Assembly: GCA_012845835.1 (NCBI GenBank)
Contig: JABAKD010000029.1
Location: 12,973,892-13,037,891, forward strand
Direction: 5' to 3'
From: Undaria pinnatifida
Taxonomy: Eukaryota > Sar > Phaeophyceae > Laminariales > Alariaceae
DNA length: 64,000 nt
Of the stretch, positions 11,865-22,442 are shown piece by piece; position 1 is the stretch's first letter, and every line of letters begins with the position of its first letter. Below the pieces are notes generated by a model, which worked only from the letters and a program-made list of their open reading frames with translations, was not told the DNA's origin and made no database searches. Position numbers and translations under genes: made by a program.

Positions 11865-13132
11865 CTCTGTTTGGAATAAAATGTTTGGTAGTATGTGGCT
11901 ACTACTGTTGTAGGCCATGCATGATTTTTTCATTGAGATGGATTGTTCATCGGGCACAAAACACCTTTTTTCCCCTAAAAATGTTCTCAATATTATTAGT
12001 AATGGTATAGTAGTAGTGTTCCTCTAGTGAAGAGGAGTACTAAGAAAAGAAATGTGCACATTTATTTTCCGTAGCGTGCGTGACAACAAAAAGGTAAGAT
12101 CACACGTATGTATGTAGTCACCCGTCCGCGAAGGCCTCCTCTGTGACGCTCATTAAAGAAACCCTAAAAAAGGACGATCCCCCTTCAGTTCCCTTGGCCT
12201 GAGGGCCTTGCGCTTTGGGCTCCATTGCTATTATTATTGTGGATTTGCCTAGGCGCTAAAAGGCGCATGTCGGGGTGTAACCATCGTACCTGGTATTATG
12301 CACGGACGTAGTCCGCAGGACCGTATACACTCACATGATGCCGGGATGGAGCATGTCGGATTTTCATCGACCAGGCAGACATTGCGTGCATAAAGCGCCG
12401 TGAGGGGCTCGACGAGTAGCGTAAAGGGTAAACTACATCTTGCTAAGAATCACGTGTGAGGCGGACTTCCTGCTCATTGTGCGTACTTTTTTTTTGCATG
12501 TGGAGGATAGCACGAGGGGAGGAGGGAGAGGTGACAGACTCACACCCATGGCGTGGGGATCGACCTTGGCTGCGGCTTTAGGGTTCAAATATATTAGAAG
12601 GTATCACAGGCGAAACGTGGGATGAGCAACAAGACAACGACAGAGCCAGTCAAGAGATGGGAAAATAGGTCGGTGTTAGCCATTTTCTCACTGCAACAAT
12701 GAATCCACACTACTGCTGCGTGCGGTATTTCCAACGATTTCCCTCCCCTAGCGTGTGTGTAGTGCGTTAGGGGTGCAGCCGAATGAAGGCAACGAAGAAG
12801 AGCCGCCTTTACTAATCGACTGGAACAATAGGCATCCCAAATTGATTCCCCTGGGTTATTTTTTATTTTGCTGTGCATGGGTTTAGTCAAAGTTTATACT
12901 GGATGTTGTGATTGCCATCCGACGATGTCTAGCATTAGTTTCAGCAATCGATTACTCACAAAACATTCCTGGCAAGAAAGAAGAAGGACGAGAAAAAACC
13001 TGTATTCGCAGCCTACGTCATTCACGTGACATACTCCTAGTACAGGCACAATGGTCTTCTCTTGTTTACCTTCACTATCTACCTACCTTCCGATGTTTGC
13101 ACCGATCTACTGACCTACTGCTGAGCACTCTT
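11864..13132. other. No gene recognised; family E terminus fragment near 12755
   Basis: Intergenic sequence. GTAGTGCGTTAGGGG, the family E terminus, occurs near 12756 without a partner end. Several open frames of 60-98 codons are unsupported. Confidence 0.4.
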
Positions 13133-13399
13133 GACGCCTTCTACGACAGAGGTATACCTTTTTTTGGCGAAAATGGTTTTTTCTGAATGACGGTGCTCCT
13201 TAACCCAAAACTGTCGGAAAAAAAACACTTTTTTTTTTTTTGCGTGATTCCCGTTGTTTACCTAGGCCATGTGTTTTTTATCGTTTGTAAGCATTTTTGT
13301 TTCCTCCAAATCAGTGTTTTGCCTTGGAGGTCTTAAGCTCCCAAATTGAGGGATGGTATTAAGAAAAAAAAGTGGTGCACCTCTATCGTAGCACGCGTC
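13133..13399 (+). mobile_element. Short TIR element, family C copy 1
   Basis: Left end CTACGACAGAGGTATACC; right end reads on the other strand as GACGCGTGCTACGATAGAGG. Family C landmarks inside are CTGAATG.CGG.GCTCCTTA, ACCTAGGCCATG and GGTCTTAAGCTCCCAAATTG. It has no coding capacity. Confidence 0.8.
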
Positions 13400-15476
13400 T
13401 TTTGGTCCACCCTCCCCTCTCCCAAAATACACGCCCACCTAGTTTCAACTCGCTTAACCATAAGCATCGTCTTGTCTCCGTCCCCACGCCATGGGTATGG
13501 GTCTGCCCCCCCCGCACACCCTGGCTCCTCTTTGCTTTCTGGCGATTCTTAAGGTGGAGCTTGAAACGAGACACCCTCCGCAAAATGGCGACCTACGTGG
13601 TCGCTGTGACCATCTGAAGCGGGCATCCCTTTGCCCCTCTTCCCTCGGCATGAATCCTTCACCATACCCCCCATGACGCTCGCTGCTAGTCGACAATTTT
13701 TATACCCCTCTACCCCGAGGCGCCCAAAGGTTTTAGCCGCGAAACTGACATGTTGTGGCCTCGTTCATAGCAGGACGCATACACGTCCCGGACGGGCGAA
13801 GTGTTGGCCCTTGCGTGACTCGGAGGTAGAAGCAGTTGATGGATCCATCGAGGTCAGCGCTGCCTCCGCAGAGGTGTATCATGCGCTTGAGGGGCTGCAT
13901 CGGACGCTTGCTATGGTAGGGGTGGCACATGAGCATAATATTTCAACCCCCCGAGTATATGGCCTACCCCGGAACAACCCGGAAGTATATGTTACATAGT
14001 TTAAAACCCCGATGGCACGAGAAAACCATAGATGAGGAGTTATTTGCAAAAGATAGCTATCTCTTGATTTGTCTGAGGGCTGACCAGTTGAGGAGATATA
14101 TCCCTAACCCAGCAACCTACCTAAGGAGAATTAGAAACTAAGCGCGATCCCGTGGGCTATTTACCTCACGAACAGTATTATAAAAAAACACACACATTGG
14201 ATCCAACGGCATTGATCGGGTACCGTACTTTGTTAGTTGAGGAATGCTGTCAGCGATGAATGCTTGAGCAACAACGTGCAACCCTCATCGTAGCACTGCT
14301 CACGGATTACACTCAGTAGGGTGTGCTTGTCACGATACTCCCGGCTTGGCGCGTAACGACGATGTCGTCTCTACTGATGATGACGATATCCATTCCGAGG
14401 TTCCGCTGAATCGTGTTAGGCTCTCCGCTTTCCTCCTTGAAGGGGGTAGGCGTCGACGTCACCTGGTCATCACGGGTCATATCCCGTGCTACGGGCAGAT
14501 GTTATCTACGGGCTGCTGTACTAGCCTACGGTCCGCACTACTACACCACTTCCTGATACTCAAGGTGGCAAGCTGTGGAGACCCCAAGTAATCACAGCAG
14601 TAGGAATACGAAAATATTAATGAGCCGCTGCAACGAGAACATCAGGAAAAACCAAACAAAGCTGTGCGCACCAGGGAAGCAAAGGCGAGCGTTTAAAATA
14701 CGAAATCGCTTGCATAGTGTGCGGGAGATCGTGTGGAGAAGTGGCTGGTGCTGGTCCACCTACGTTATTCCTGCTCTGGGATAGGTGCGTGTGTGTCGCG
14801 TCTCCACATTGACTGTATCGCAGCGGGGGCACCCGACCGCTACTGGTGCCGTAGCAGTCGCCATGACGCATATTTAAACGCCCACGAAGCCTTCTGCGGC
14901 TACGACACAAAGTGAGTCCGGCGGCCGCGGCCGAAGGTAAGCGTTGGCTCCCGTCCCATGCAGACCCCTTTGGCGAGCTTTGGTGAAGACTCCTAGTCCC
15001 CCTCCCCCCTAGTGGGCCGTCCGGTCCCGGCGGGCGTGCCGTCCGTCTTCGGCAGTTAGTCCAGAGAAGCTGCGTGCGCAACTTGACGTCCTCAGTTGAT
15101 CGGCTTGCCCAACTTCTGTTGGGATTTCCGCAAGTCGGCGGCTGGCGGCCTTGGGTTCGGGTCTCCTTCTTTGCCGAGACACCATTCGAACAAATATCAC
15201 TGAATAGGCCCTGCCGTCGCTTCGTTCGGGCCTATCCATGCGTCTTGAATCTTGCGCAACCCCACTCTAAGCTCGGTGGTAATGCTCGATTCAAGCAGCC
15301 CTCTATTCACTCGGTATCCTAACCTGCCGGTAAGTTCTGCCTGAGAACCTTTCGTAGGATTCCAACGCGCTGCCTCAAAAAAAAAGCAAAAAGGAAGCAT
15401 ACACTAACATCATTGCACTTTAGCCGACGTAGCAAACAATATTAGCCGATCATCCGAGACGCGTGCAGCGACAGAG
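13399..15476. other. No gene recognised in a 2-kb stretch
   Basis: Open frames exist on both strands (for example plus 13631-13999 and minus 14617-15081), but I see no conserved motif, consistent splice sites or repeat family. The stretch may hold decayed mobile-element sequence; I cannot identify it. Confidence 0.35.
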
Positions 15477-15478
15477 GA

Positions 15479-15725
15479 CTGATTCTACGATACCCACCCC
15501 CAAAAAAAACAGCGATTTTCTTTCACGAACGTTTCATGACTGCTCGACAAAAGGAAGGATACTAATCAAAGAAAAGTATCCATATATTTTTCTCGTGTGC
15601 GAAGGTCCATCGATCGATGACGTCGGGATGTCGAGGGACACCATAGTCCAGGAGATGCCACCGGAAGCTGGTTTTGAAACCGGCGATTTCGTTAAAGAAT
15701 AGTTGGGGGGGCTACCGTAGTAAGA
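15479..15725 (+). mobile_element. Short TIR element, family B copy 2
   Basis: Starts GACTGATTCTACGATACCC and ends GGGGGGGCTACCGTAGTAAGACTC. It is flanked by the perfect 4-bp direct repeat AGAG. Inside are the TCGATCGATGACGTCGGG and GGTTTTGAAACCGGCGATTT segments of the family. Confidence 0.85.
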
Positions 15726-15842
15726 CTCAGAGGAAGCAGCCTGTTTAGCCAAAACATGTTTCTGAACGCCGGGGATCCTCAGCCGAGAATCTACCTAGAA
15801 ATAACCCGCTGGGATCTCGTCGGCGATTTTAAAACAATTTCA

Positions 15843-16119
15843 CCACGTTCTACGACGACAGAGGTAGCCATTTTTTTCGCCTGAAAAAATGTTTTTTTCT
15901 GAATGACGGGGCTCCTTAAACCAAAATCGTCGAAAATGGGACATTTTCGTTTTGCACGATTCTCGTTGTATAACTTTGGCCATGGGAATTGTTTCGTTCG
16001 GCGGCAGCAGTTGTAGTGCTGTCCAAACTCAGTTATTGAGAAAAAACTTTACCTGGTAGGCTCTTAAAGTGAGGAATCTCGGAAAAAACGTGGTGAGAAC
16101 CTCTACCGTAGCACGCGTC
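15843..16119 (+). mobile_element. Short TIR element, family C copy 2
   Basis: Runs from CACGTTCTACGACGACAGAGG to ACCTCTACCGTAGCACGCGTC. Contains the family landmarks CTGAATGACGGGGCTCCTTA and GGCCATGGG. Confidence 0.75.
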
Positions 16120-16131
16120 GTTTCTTCGTTA

Positions 16132-16384
16132 TGCACGTAGGATAGAGGTATACCTCTTTTTGGCTATTTTTTTTTCTGAATGGCGGGCCTCCTTGGCCTA
16201 AAAATCGTCAAAAAATGCGCCATTTCTTTGCGTGGTTCTTGTTCTGTACCCAGGCCAAATGGATTTTTTTCTGCGGTAGCAGTTCTGATTTTTCTCCAAA
16301 TCAGTTTTCTGGGAGGGGGGTCTTGAGCTCCCAAATTGAGGAGCCTCGGGGGAAAAGCGGTGCGCCTCTATCGTAGCACGCATC
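16132..16384 (+). mobile_element. Short TIR element, family C copy 3
   Basis: Begins 12 bp after copy 2 (GCACGTAGGATAGAGGTATA) and ends CCTCTATCGTAGCACGCATC. The TTGAGCTCCCAAATTGAGG landmark is intact. Two adjacent copies in the same orientation suggest clustered insertion or tandem duplication. Confidence 0.75.
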
Positions 16385-17100
16385 TAGGCTAGGCCATACA
16401 ACATCTCGTCGTGCTCCCCCCCTAAAGTCATCGCTTGGCTGAGGTCTAGAGCACCTCCTCGAGCAAGGTGCCTCGGAAACAAATTAGATGATCCGCTGCC
16501 GTAGCATCGTCCGGGGCACCCCTTCTGGAAGGATGATTGTCCCTCGGCCGCTTCCTGCAGCTCGAGGAGGCACGCTACGGTAGGTGCAGCAACTAGTTGC
16601 TGTGAGCCTCTTCGCTTGTGAGAAGCTTCCAGAGCCGTCCCACCGCGGGGGTGCAGACAGATTCTAAGAATTTTCTGAGCTCCTAATACGAGGAGCCAGC
16701 CGAAAATCTCAACATCTCATCACCCTAATCAGGACTTCGAAGCCAATCGTTTTGCGCAACCCGGCCAAGCTTCTATGTACGCCCTAGTCCTAAACCAAGT
16801 TATACTCGTAAAATTATTAGACTAACCGGTAGTTCCTCGCTTGAGGAGCTCAAACGGCCAGAGGTATACCTTTTTTTGACTCAAAAATCGCGACCCCTAC
16901 CGTGAAATGACTCTCAAACATGCATGATATACCTCACCCTAATCCAAATGATCAGTAACATGCCCTACTAATAGACGCAAACAATAGTGTACACCACAAC
17001 TAGAGGATTCGACGAGGTTGGGTAGTTGATTGGTTGAGGAGCCCTGCCAATCAGAAAATGACTTGGTCAAAAGTGCTCCCCCCGGTCTTAGCACGCCTCA
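16384..17100. other. Fragments of CTACGGTAG-type repeats; no gene
   Basis: Contains isolated terminus-like motifs (CGCTACGGTAGGTGC near 16568; CAGAGGTATACCTTTTTTTG near 16861). These look like broken ends of family C or D elements. No gene is supported. Confidence 0.4.
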
Positions 17101-17124
17101 CACCTACAGCCGTGCCGTTTTTCA

Positions 17125-17706
17125 TTAGGCAGGCGCATCCGCCGGCGATTGTGGTGGCAGTGGGGGCGTGGGAAGGCTTCCTCCGGGAACGGGCGGCAGG
17201 CACTCTGGCGTAGCGTAGGGGGGGAGGGTCACGGTCGTTGCCTGTTGCGACGGGCGCAAGGAGGCTAGCACCTGGACCGGCGAAGGTGCGAACAGTAGGG
17301 CGGGCGACAACATCGTCGGCGTCTGAGGCCTCGATCCATCGTTAAATCTCAACTGCGTTCCCGTTGACAAAGAGCACCGAACGACGTCCTCGGCTGGGCC
17401 GGCGGCATTGGAAACGGAAATCCTGGTGGTCTAGACGCTACCTGCACCAGCGGCAACAATTTCTCCCGGGCAGGCACTACCGACCGCCTCAGCGGGAGGG
17501 TGGGCGTCGGAGGTGACCCCAGTCTTGTTGCCGCCCGTGATATCAGGGTCTGCCGCCTCGGTTGAAGGTGCCTCCACCTGAAGGGAAGGTTTCGACTGGG
17601 ACAGTGCAGGCCTCAGCGGCGGTGCTGGCAACATCATCCGCACGACCGCCTGTTGCGGAGGTGAGGCAAAGGGTGAATGCCTGTTAGCTCGTTGTTTCCC
17701 CCCCAC
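17125..17706 (-). pseudogene. Unrecognised proline-rich ORF interrupted by one stop
   Basis: One minus-strand frame stays open for about 193 codons except for a single TAG at 17431-17433. The product would be rich in Pro, Ser and Ala (for example LPPVPGGSLPTPPLPPQS near its C-terminus). A GCAG|GTAGCG sequence just before the stop could instead be a splice donor. I do not recognise a family, and the surrounding 17.1-18.8 kb is GC-rich. It could be a coding remnant or chance in GC-rich DNA. Confidence 0.3.
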
Positions 17707-17728
17707 TCCCTCCTAGGCTAGCTCGCCC

Positions 17729-18800
17729 ATGTCAGCGGCTGCCAGGGTGCATGCCCCCATCCTGGCGGAGACAACGCCTTTAACAATTGCACTGGTTGCG
17801 GCGCCTCGTTCCTTGTGGTTCACCGCACTTTCCCCGTTTAGCCGTACGGATGGTTGCACGCGCCCGTTGGCCCCTCCTCCTGGTATGATACCGCCATCGA
17901 GGCGGCTGTTGTCGCCCTTCTCCCCAGCCTACCCTCGTCCCCAATCGGACAAGCGAATTTCCTGCAGCGCTTCCCCCGTAGCGGGGCCAACTTTCGTGGG
18001 ATCAGCGTGCTGGTGGTGCCGCCGGCGAACTATTGTTCTCCGAGGGGGGGGGGGGGTAGGGGGCTCCGTGAAGGCTCGTCAGTCCCGAGAGTCTGGTGCA
18101 ACGCTAGGGGGAGGCTTAGAAAGTAACCCTGGTCTGCGGTTGTCAACCCCGCTCTTGCTGACTCCACGCCTGCGTGAACCCGCTCAGACGCCCCATCCGA
18201 GGGACGCAGTTCGCGGCACGATGGGTATCTTGAGACACCGAAACTGCCTCCTCTGGCAGCGGGGGCGGGGAGGCCACTAGTCGCCCACTCATTCTCTTTG
18301 GGTCCGGCCTCGCCCCCCTGTCCTCTCCCGAGGAGGGCTGGGATCGGGCACCCCCCCAAACCGCGTCCTCCGCCAGGGCCGGCAGAAGCTGTACGCCGAG
18401 AAGCCAGTCTAGCCCCAGGCGGCAAAGGTAGTGTGTGGTTCTCGTCCACCCATGGGACAAGGCTCTCCGCGACGGCTCGTACCACTGTCGGCACAATTGG
18501 AGATACGATCGGTCGCCGCTCCTACGTAACCAGTACCCGGCGTGAGACGTCCAAGTGCCACGGATATTGCTTTCCTCCTGCCCGTTGTTGCACTGGACGC
18601 CACCTTTTTCTCCCCTCGCTCCGGCGACAGTCCCGCCGATCACCTCACCCCTCCCCCTCCCCCCACCCAACTGCCCCTCCCATCCGTCTGTTTGCGATCC
18701 CGAGGCAGCCGCCCTATCGTCGCCCTCGGCGAGGCCTCCTATCGGGTTTGAAGAGTAGCACCTCCCGTGTGCTACCGTCGGTGCACCGGGGACTATTGAT
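17729..18800. other. GC-rich stretch with long overlapping open frames, no identified gene
   Basis: Both strands carry frames of 150-235 codons (minus 18143-18850, minus 18030-18494, plus 17729-18280). Such overlaps are expected in GC-rich sequence, and no motif singles one out. The composition differs from its flanks, so an old mobile-element coding region or gene remnant is possible. Confidence 0.35.
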
Positions 18801-18801
18801 A

Positions 18802-19319
18802 GACGCGTGTTACGATAAACGTGCACCACTTTTTTTCGGAGATATCTCAATTTGGGAGCTTAAGACCTCTCCCAAAAACCGATTTGGAGAAAAACAAAAC
18901 TGCTACCGGATGAAAATTTCCCATGGACAAGCTGAGTGATTCTACGATAGCCCCCCCCCAAGACCAGCGATTTTCTTTAGCGAACGTATCACGGCTGCTC
19001 GACACAAGGAAGGATACTATTGAAAAAAACGTACATCCATATATTTTCCTGTGTGCAAGAAGCTCTATCGATCGATGACGTCGGGGTGTCGAGAGAATCC
19101 TCATTTCAGGAGATACGACCGGGAGTTGGTTTTGAAACCGCAGATTTCGTTACAGAAAAGTTGGGGGGGCTACCACAGAACGACTCAGCTACACTAAACG
19201 AGAATCATGCAAAAATAAATGGGGCGTGTTTCCGACGATAGTATTAGTAGCTTAAGGAGCCCCGTTATTCGGAAACCATTTTCGCTAAAAAAAGGTATAC
19301 CTCTACCGTAGCGTGCGTC
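18802..19319 (-). mobile_element. Family C element (inverted) carrying a nested family B element
   Basis: The outer element starts GACGCGTGTTACGATAAACG and ends GGTATACCTCTACCGTAGCG. The family landmark CAATTTGGGAGCTTAAGACC lies at its left and GCTTAAGGAGCCCCGTTATT at its right. A complete family B element at 18936-19185 splits it. Confidence 0.85.
18936..19185 (+). mobile_element. Short TIR element, family B copy 3, nested in family C
   Basis: Starts GAGTGATTCTACGATAGCCC and ends GGGGGGGCTACCACAGAACGACTC. It is flanked by the perfect 4-bp direct repeat AGCT. It lies inside an inverted family C element, so it transposed after that element. Confidence 0.88.
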
Positions 19320-19582
19320 ACTAGTGTTGTTGGTGTTCTTGTCTATATGTTTTGCTTATTTTATCTTGCAAGTTGTCTGATTGGAGGCCTGTGCGTGTCC
19401 TGCACGTTTGTCGTTTTTCTCGTTTAGCTGTTTTCGTTCCTCCTTCGGTTCCTCCTTGTTTTTCTTTGCTAATCTTCTCTCGTGCAATGCGTTACATCAC
19501 CCTGTTTCTAAAGGCGTTCTTAGTTGCCTGCTTCTCCCTCGGATACGGAAATAGACCCTCCCCGTATGCTTGATTTCGCTTT

Positions 19583-19827
19583 GACTGATTCTGCGATAGT
19601 CCCCCAAAAACCAGCGAATTTATTTATCGAACGTTTCATGGCTGCTCGACACAAGGAAGGATACAATTCAAACCAAAGGATCCATATTTTTCTTTTGTGC
19701 AAAGGCTTATCGATCGATAACGTCGTGGTGTCGAGGGACACCCTATTTCACGAGATACGACCGGGAGCTGATTTTGAAACCGGCGATTTCGTTTTTTCAA
19801 AGTTGGGGGGCTACCGTATAACGACTC
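19583..19827 (+). mobile_element. Short TIR element, family B copy 4
   Basis: Starts GACTGATTCTGCGATAGTCC and ends GGGGGGCTACCGTATAACGACTC. Perfect 4-bp flanking repeat CTTT. The open frames through it are not genes. Confidence 0.85.
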
Positions 19828-19829
19828 CT

Positions 19830-20790
19830 TTGCTGCCGCTTTTGCTGTCCTGAATCTTGCACCGTATCACCTTCACCGAAATGCATCGTCCGCCCTCACA
19901 AAAACAACACCCCAACTCTCTACGTGAAAGACAAGCATGGCGACTACATCAGTCCGTGTACAATCCAGTCGACAAGGAATTAGAATCTACCCTCACTGTC
20001 GTCGAACACAAGACGCAACAGCAGCCGAGAGTGAGACAAGAGTGGCATACGACTCGCGCCATAGGGTTACATCGTGTTCGTGCCGCTGCTCCTGTGCTGG
20101 TTTCAAGCAAAACAGCCACCCCTATCAGATGGACCCAACCTGTGGAACAGAGGTTAGATCCTTAGTCTATGTTTGATGAGGTTTACTTTTGAACTGTTTC
20201 GAGTGCGGTGATTTGTACCGCAGCCCCCGTAGCCCCCGCGAACATACATCAGGAAAGACACGAAGAGCGAGCTAAACACTCAAGATAACATAAACTAAGT
20301 CGCGGACGCCGTCGTCGTCTGTGGCAGCTCCGTCGCGGAGGACGAGAGCAGGGACAATCGCGACCTGGTGCGAGGTACGTTCTTCTCTGTCTGAGTTGTT
20401 TCTGCTGTGGAGATTTCGGCCTGGGGACGACTTGGCTCAGACCTTCCCGTTGATTTGACCTGCGGTATATTTTAGTAGATTGGTGAGATATAATTAATTG
20501 CTGTGGCGCCTTGTGCGATGTCGGTCTTGAGGTATCTAGGGTACGGAGCAGGCTTAGAGTTGGTGCCTGCCTATGCCTGTGGCACCTGCCTGTCTCATCC
20601 CTGCCTGCTACGTCGGATGAGCGTCGCTGTTGCAGGTTAATATCACTGATCGTGCGGCTGCCTGGGCGGTTGGGCCTACACACGGCGGTACGAGTGCAGT
20701 AGTACAAATTAGGCTGTTTTCCCGCAATGCATACCGCCATCACAGTTAGGAAGGGCTCTGTCGTTTGGTCATTTGGGCCTGCATATAATT
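19830..20790. other. No gene recognised
   Basis: A minus-strand frame of 220 codons (20249-20911) runs through this stretch and into the SINE-like repeat. It has no motif, so I treat it as chance. An internal diverged duplication is visible near 20640-20780. Confidence 0.35.
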
Positions 20791-20792
20791 GC

Positions 20793-21100
20793 CGGTCGCC
20801 CCGGTGGCGTATCAGGTTATCCTCGAGCCTGGTACAGGTCAGTTTCGTGAGTTCGAGCCCCGCCGAGTGCCTATTCGCAATAACTTCGTTGGGACTTTTT
20901 CTTGTGCACAAATTGACTTGAGGAAATCGCGAGAGCGTGAGTTAGCAACACTCGATGGAAAATCGATGAGCGGTAGGATTGTTGAACCCTATGCGCGATG
21001 AAAATAATTGAAGGCAAGAACCGAGGGGGAGAAGGGACGACACCTGTAACCACGGCTTGTCCATAAGCTGGAAAGTAACAGTGTGAGAAAAATGAATAAA
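20793..21100 (+). mobile_element. tRNA-headed SINE-like retroposon (family G), copy 2
   Basis: The best-preserved head: an A-box-like GGTGGCGTATCAGGTTATCC near 20802 and a B box GAGTTCGAGCCCC near 20849. The shared GGGACTTTTTCTTGTGCACA follows, then the body CGAGAGCGTGAGTTAGCA, then CACGGCTTGTCCATAAGCTGG and an A-rich end. The order A box, B box, body, A-rich tail is that of a tRNA-derived SINE. Confidence 0.65.
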
Positions 21101-21140
21101 TAATACTCCGAAGTATGATTTTTCAGTAGTTGTTTGTTAA

Positions 21141-21510
21141 GGTATTAGTCTAGTGGGGTATTCGTCCGGTTGACCACTTGCAAAGGTTAACCAATAGCTT
21201 ACCCAAACTCAGTCTTATAACACTTTCCCCCCCTGAAACGGCGGGATAGCAGGTCGGCCGGATATACGGCGGACCTCTGTCAATATCCAAGCCGTTTCGT
21301 TTCCTGGGGATACCAGGGAGAGTATTTTTCAAGTTCGACATGGGGAGAATCTGAAAAGTTTATTATTGTGGATGGTCGGAATCGAACCCACGACCCAACA
21401 ACCCATGGTCTGTCGACGACGCCATTTGTTAAGGTATTAGTGGGGTATTAGTCCGTTTGACCACTTGCAAAAGGTTAACCAATAGCTTACCCAAACTAAG
21501 CCTTATAACA
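21141..21510. repeat. Direct repeats (about 85 bp) flanking a tRNA-like B box
   Basis: GTTAAGGTATTAGT..GGGGTATT and CAATAGCTTACCCAAACT occur at 21141-21225 and 21427-21510. Between them the minus strand carries GTGGGTTCGATTCC, a good pol III B box (about 21377-21390). A full tRNA cloverleaf cannot be drawn: the D arm is not at the right distance and the anticodon loop lacks the expected bases. Confidence 0.55.
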
Positions 21511-21639
21511 TGTTGCACCCATCCATGTTACCTCGCATAATAAGATAAAATGGGTTATTTCCTTGCCATAGTGTTGGCGGACAAGGAATGCCCACATACC
21601 TGCGCGTTCCGGGGGGTCACTATATATAGTCTAACTGTA

Positions 21640-21800
21640 GCTACACCGTAGTTCCAAGGGGAGTCGCCGACCTATATCCTCATTTAGGACACACAACCCG
21701 TGATACGCGCGATCGGAGTATCACACACAGCTTGCAAAGATGAGTTTCGACAAAATCTTCGATCACACAGCTGAAGTGTATTTTTATTTTTATAATATTC
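21640..21800 (+). repeat. Family A core copy
   Basis: Close match to the palindrome core, from GTAGTTCCAAGGGGAGTCGC through ATCACACACAGCTTGCAAAG to AGCTGAAGTGTATTTTTATT. Confidence 0.75.
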
Positions 21801-21957
21801 TTCGAAGTATAGTCTAGTTTATAGACTAGTCTAAATATATATCTTGGCCACACATACAAGTATCCGATCAGATCTGGCCGAAGGACAACTGGTTCCGGCA
21901 CTCTTGCCAGATGGAAGCCGGAGGCGTGTAGCGTAGCGCGGCCCGCGCCGCGCATGG

Positions 21958-22350
21958 TCACAGCGCTGCAGAGGTATCTGCGAGCGGGTGAATCGCCCCG
22001 ACACCGTCCAGGCGTCCTTCAGCAAGTGTCTTGCGGGAACAACATTGAGTGGGCGAGATAATGCAAATTGACAGCAGCTGGAAGACGGGGACGACGGCGC
22101 GATACAACGCGGGGTAGACTATATCACTACCAGGTAGGAGAGTAGTGGGGGCCAAGAGGTGACGAGAGAAGGCCTGCACCAACGCGTCCGACCACCCGTT
22201 ATCACCGGCTTTCGCGGAAGACTTTAGCCTTCTGCGCGCGGAACGTAAGGCTACAAGAAACGGAAGTTCAAGGTGGTCAGTACGGGAGTAAGAAGTTTGG
22301 GTGGGACCACCGGCCGGCGCAGGAGGCCCCATCCAATTCAATGGTTGCAT
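21958..22350 (-). CDS. Hypothetical ORF fragment ending at a transposon insertion
   Basis: A 130-codon minus-strand frame whose 5' end abuts the family E element inserted at 22351. The translation (motifs PPAPAGGPTQTS and SARRRLKSSAKAGDNGWSDA) is not low-complexity and reads more like protein than its neighbours. I do not recognise it. It may be a coding exon, or the remnant of one, whose upstream part was displaced by the insertion. Chance is not excluded. Confidence 0.3.
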   Translation of the reverse strand: MQPLNWMGPPAPAGGPTQTSYSRTDHLELPFLVALRSARRRLKSSAKAGDNGWSDALVQAFSRHLLAPTTLLPGSDIVYPALYRAVVPVFQLLSICIISPTQCCSRKTLAEGRLDGVGAIHPLADTSAAL

Positions 22351-22442
22351 TGTAGTGCGTTAGGGGACGGCCGCGTGAGGGGACCACCAGAGCGTTTTCG
22401 GGTAGCGGAACCGCTGCGCGAGGGGACCCCTAACGCACTACA
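22351..22442. mobile_element. Complete 92-bp TIR element (family E) with target duplication
   Basis: Perfect 16-bp termini: TGTAGTGCGTTAGGGG at the left and its reverse complement at the right. The element is flanked on both sides by GCAT, a 4-bp direct repeat. It is too small to encode anything, so it must be mobilised in trans. Confidence 0.85.

Noticed and set aside
14617..15081. 154-codon minus-strand frame
   Set aside because: No motif or splice signals, and the overlapping plus-strand frames are equally plausible by chance.
18143..18850. 235-codon minus-strand open frame
   Set aside because: It overlaps other long frames on both strands in GC-rich DNA and extends into a family C element at its 5' end. 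No conserved motif was seen.
20249..20911. 220-codon minus-strand open frame
   Set aside because: It runs antisense through the SINE-like repeat, has no motif or splice context, and its composition (Arg, Ser, Pro) is typical of chance frames in GC-rich repeats.
21360..21430. tRNA gene on the minus strand
   Set aside because: Only the T-arm/B box is good. The anticodon loop lacks the expected flanking bases and no D arm or acceptor stem fits.
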